A stretch of DNA of 64,000 bases from Apostichopus japonicus (taxonomy: Eukaryota; Echinodermata; Holothuroidea; Aspidochirotida; Stichopodidae): positions 18,936,577 to 19,000,576 of the forward strand of contig NC_092582.1 in assembly GCF_037975245.1 (NCBI RefSeq). The letters run 5' to 3'. Every line of letters starts with the position of its first letter. Position 1 is the first letter of the stretch. Shown one piece after another: positions 62,585 through 64,000 of this stretch. Both the position numbers and the translations under genes were made by a program. The notes below the pieces were generated by a model. That model searched no databases and was not told the DNA's origin. It saw nothing but the letters and a program-made list of their open reading frames with translations.

Positions 62585-63033
62585 CAAACATGCAGACACA
62601 CAGACAGACACACGCATGTTTGTATTACATTCAGACCGAGGACCCCATTGTATTTTCCATTGTTCAAATCCACGTACCCCAACCTTAACAATACCCCATA
62701 CAATAGAATTCTTCCGAGGACGTGGTGATTCTTTAGAAATCACAACCGAGGACCTGAAATTCTTTTGTTCAAGTCCTCGGTCAGAATACAAAACAAACGC
62801 AACCATGCAGACACCGAGACAGACACAAACATGCAGACAGATACAAGCATGCAGACACACAGACAGACACAAACAAGCATGCAGACACAAACATGCAAGA
62901 AAGCAGACAGACACAAACATGCAGACACAGACATGCAAGAAAGCAGACAGACACAAACTTGCATACAGACAGACACAACATGCAGACACTCAGAAACCTG
63001 CAGACACACGGACAGACACAAACACACAGACAT
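62585..63033. repeat. CAGACA/CATGCAGACACA array, interrupted
   Basis: GCAGACACACAGACAGACAC and CAAACATGCAGACA modules make a C/A-rich, strand-asymmetric array at 62585-62620 and again at 62808-63033. Long frames on both strands (plus TDRHKHADT..., minus VCLCLSVCLHV...) are translations of the repeat. An unrelated, structured insert separates the two parts. Confidence 0.9.
62621..62792. mobile_element. Small hairpin-forming insert in the CAGACA array
   Basis: The insert starts TTCAGACCGAGGACCCC and, read from the other strand, starts TTCTGACCGAGGACTTG, so its ends are inverted repeats of about 14 bp. Inside it a second hairpin (GTGGTGATT ... AAATCACAAC at about 62720-62745) is flanked by CCGAGGAC on both sides. 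At about 160 bp it has the size of a very short MITE or foldback element. No target duplication can be defined because the flanks are repetitive. Confidence 0.45.
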
Positions 63034-64000
63034 GAGTTAGTTTTGCTTTGTTTTTCTGTTTTATTGTTGTTGGTATTTTTTTATTTTCAGGGTGAATCTT
63101 CAATTTTCCAACCACTCCCGATCCGAACCCACCGCCACCCCCAACCCATCCCCTGAGGCTACCTATAATAATTTTCTTTCATGATCACTATCCAGCCATC
63201 AAATTTACCCTTAACTTCACCCTGCATGTTGTTCTTGTTGCGGTGACACAAAATCACATACCAGTGACTTATGGTCTCCATCCAATCAAACATCAAATCG
63301 TTTCGCACGTTCTACTGATTATTTACAATACATTACCTGTTCTTCACGTGGAGAATAGATACTTGAAATGAACCTTGCAGAGGTGGGTGACAAATATGAA
63401 ATCCATACCATTGTAATTACCAAAGGTAAATCATTAACTTACTTGAAGATTGTGTGTCATTCTGAGTCACACAATCCAAAGAAATAACACAGCAAATTTA
63501 GTCAGTTTGAAATGTGCAAGTCAAAAAAGGAGGACTTTTTGCCATACAGCAGTTAATCATGGATTAATCTCATTTCTATGGCAATGTCTTGGTGGGGGTG
63601 GAGGAAAGGCATTCAGAACGATTCGTCATTTGGTCGTGTGGAATATTTCCGACTGCCGACGTTAACTGACGTCATATTAGGATGTTGATGCAATCACTTT
63701 CAATTCTGTGACATGAACGACAGGACTAATGGGTCAAGGCTTGTGCATAATTTACACAGAGCCTTGTGAGGACATATCAGTCACTACCCCAGGAGCTGCA
63801 TGCTGTTGCTTCAATATACCAAGATTAAGAGGAAATGCAGTGAGCACTGTGCAAAGGGAAAAAAAAAACAAAAAAAAAACGAGTGCCCAAGGTCGAGGTC
63901 AACGCTACCCAGAAGAATTGATACAGAGACTAGTTAACTACATTTATTTGTCATTTCTGATATCATGGTGTCTTTTAACCCTCATGCCCACAAAAAAAAA
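63034..64000. other. EHMT upstream intron; no exon recognised
   Basis: I searched the minus strand for the preceding ankyrin exon, which should end in two bases of a TPL leucine before a GT donor, and found none. The stretch has an ATTTTT-rich part near 63050 and A runs near 63860 and 63990. Confidence 0.5.

Noticed and set aside
62570-63156. Frames of 90-150 codons on both strands
   Set aside because: They follow the CAGACA repeat on both strands at once and show only low-complexity composition.
63431-63462. Tiny exon with AG ... GTAAGT borders upstream of the ankyrin exon
   Set aside because: Nineteen bases, and it does not end in the bases that the next exon requires for an ankyrin TPL leucine.

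Overview
The window looks like intron-rich genomic DNA of an invertebrate animal. It is AT-rich and full of microsatellites, minisatellites and transposon relics. Its only convincing protein-coding gene is split into short exons with GT/AG borders. The repeat content (CR1/L2-like retroelement tails, TTAA-flanked DNA transposons, many GTACAGTA-type palindromes) would suit a marine deuterostome such as an echinoderm, but I cannot place the species from sequence alone.

The gene is a minus-strand orthologue of EHMT (the G9a/GLP histone H3 lysine-9 methyltransferase). Seven consecutive exons between 62288 and 30991 join in perfect phase into 888 nt (296 codons). They cover, in order, the end of the ankyrin domain, the linker, a complete nine-cysteine pre-SET zinc cluster, and most of the SET domain up to the glycine just before the expected FDYG motif. 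The upstream exons (N-terminus and most ankyrin repeats) should lie beyond position 64000. The last coding exon (end of SET plus post-SET) was not found in 1..30990, so that stretch is probably a very long last intron or 3' flank. The introns between the seven exons are 1447, 666, 3373, 1074, 11478 and 12372 bp, and most contain their own minisatellite.

Region by region: 1-20 kb carries four copies of one TTAA-flanked MITE (with an in-window duplicate of the empty target site), a 39-bp and a 115-bp tandem array, and two non-LTR retrotransposon 3' ends, one with a recognisable but frameshifted reverse transcriptase. 20-31 kb is mostly featureless, with a second TTAA-type element at 22.5-23.1 kb. 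31-43.5 kb is one EHMT intron holding a long (TA)n tract, a third TTAA-type element (35.3-36.6 kb), a ~70-bp array of about 20 units and an 80-bp array of about 27 units with a recent 718-bp higher-order duplication. 43.5-55 kb is another large EHMT intron with a 16-bp array. 55-63 kb holds the remaining exons interleaved with further arrays, including a palindrome-rich one and a CAGACA-rich one interrupted by a hairpin-forming insert.

Most short open frames in the window are chance frames or satellite translations and are not annotated as genes.
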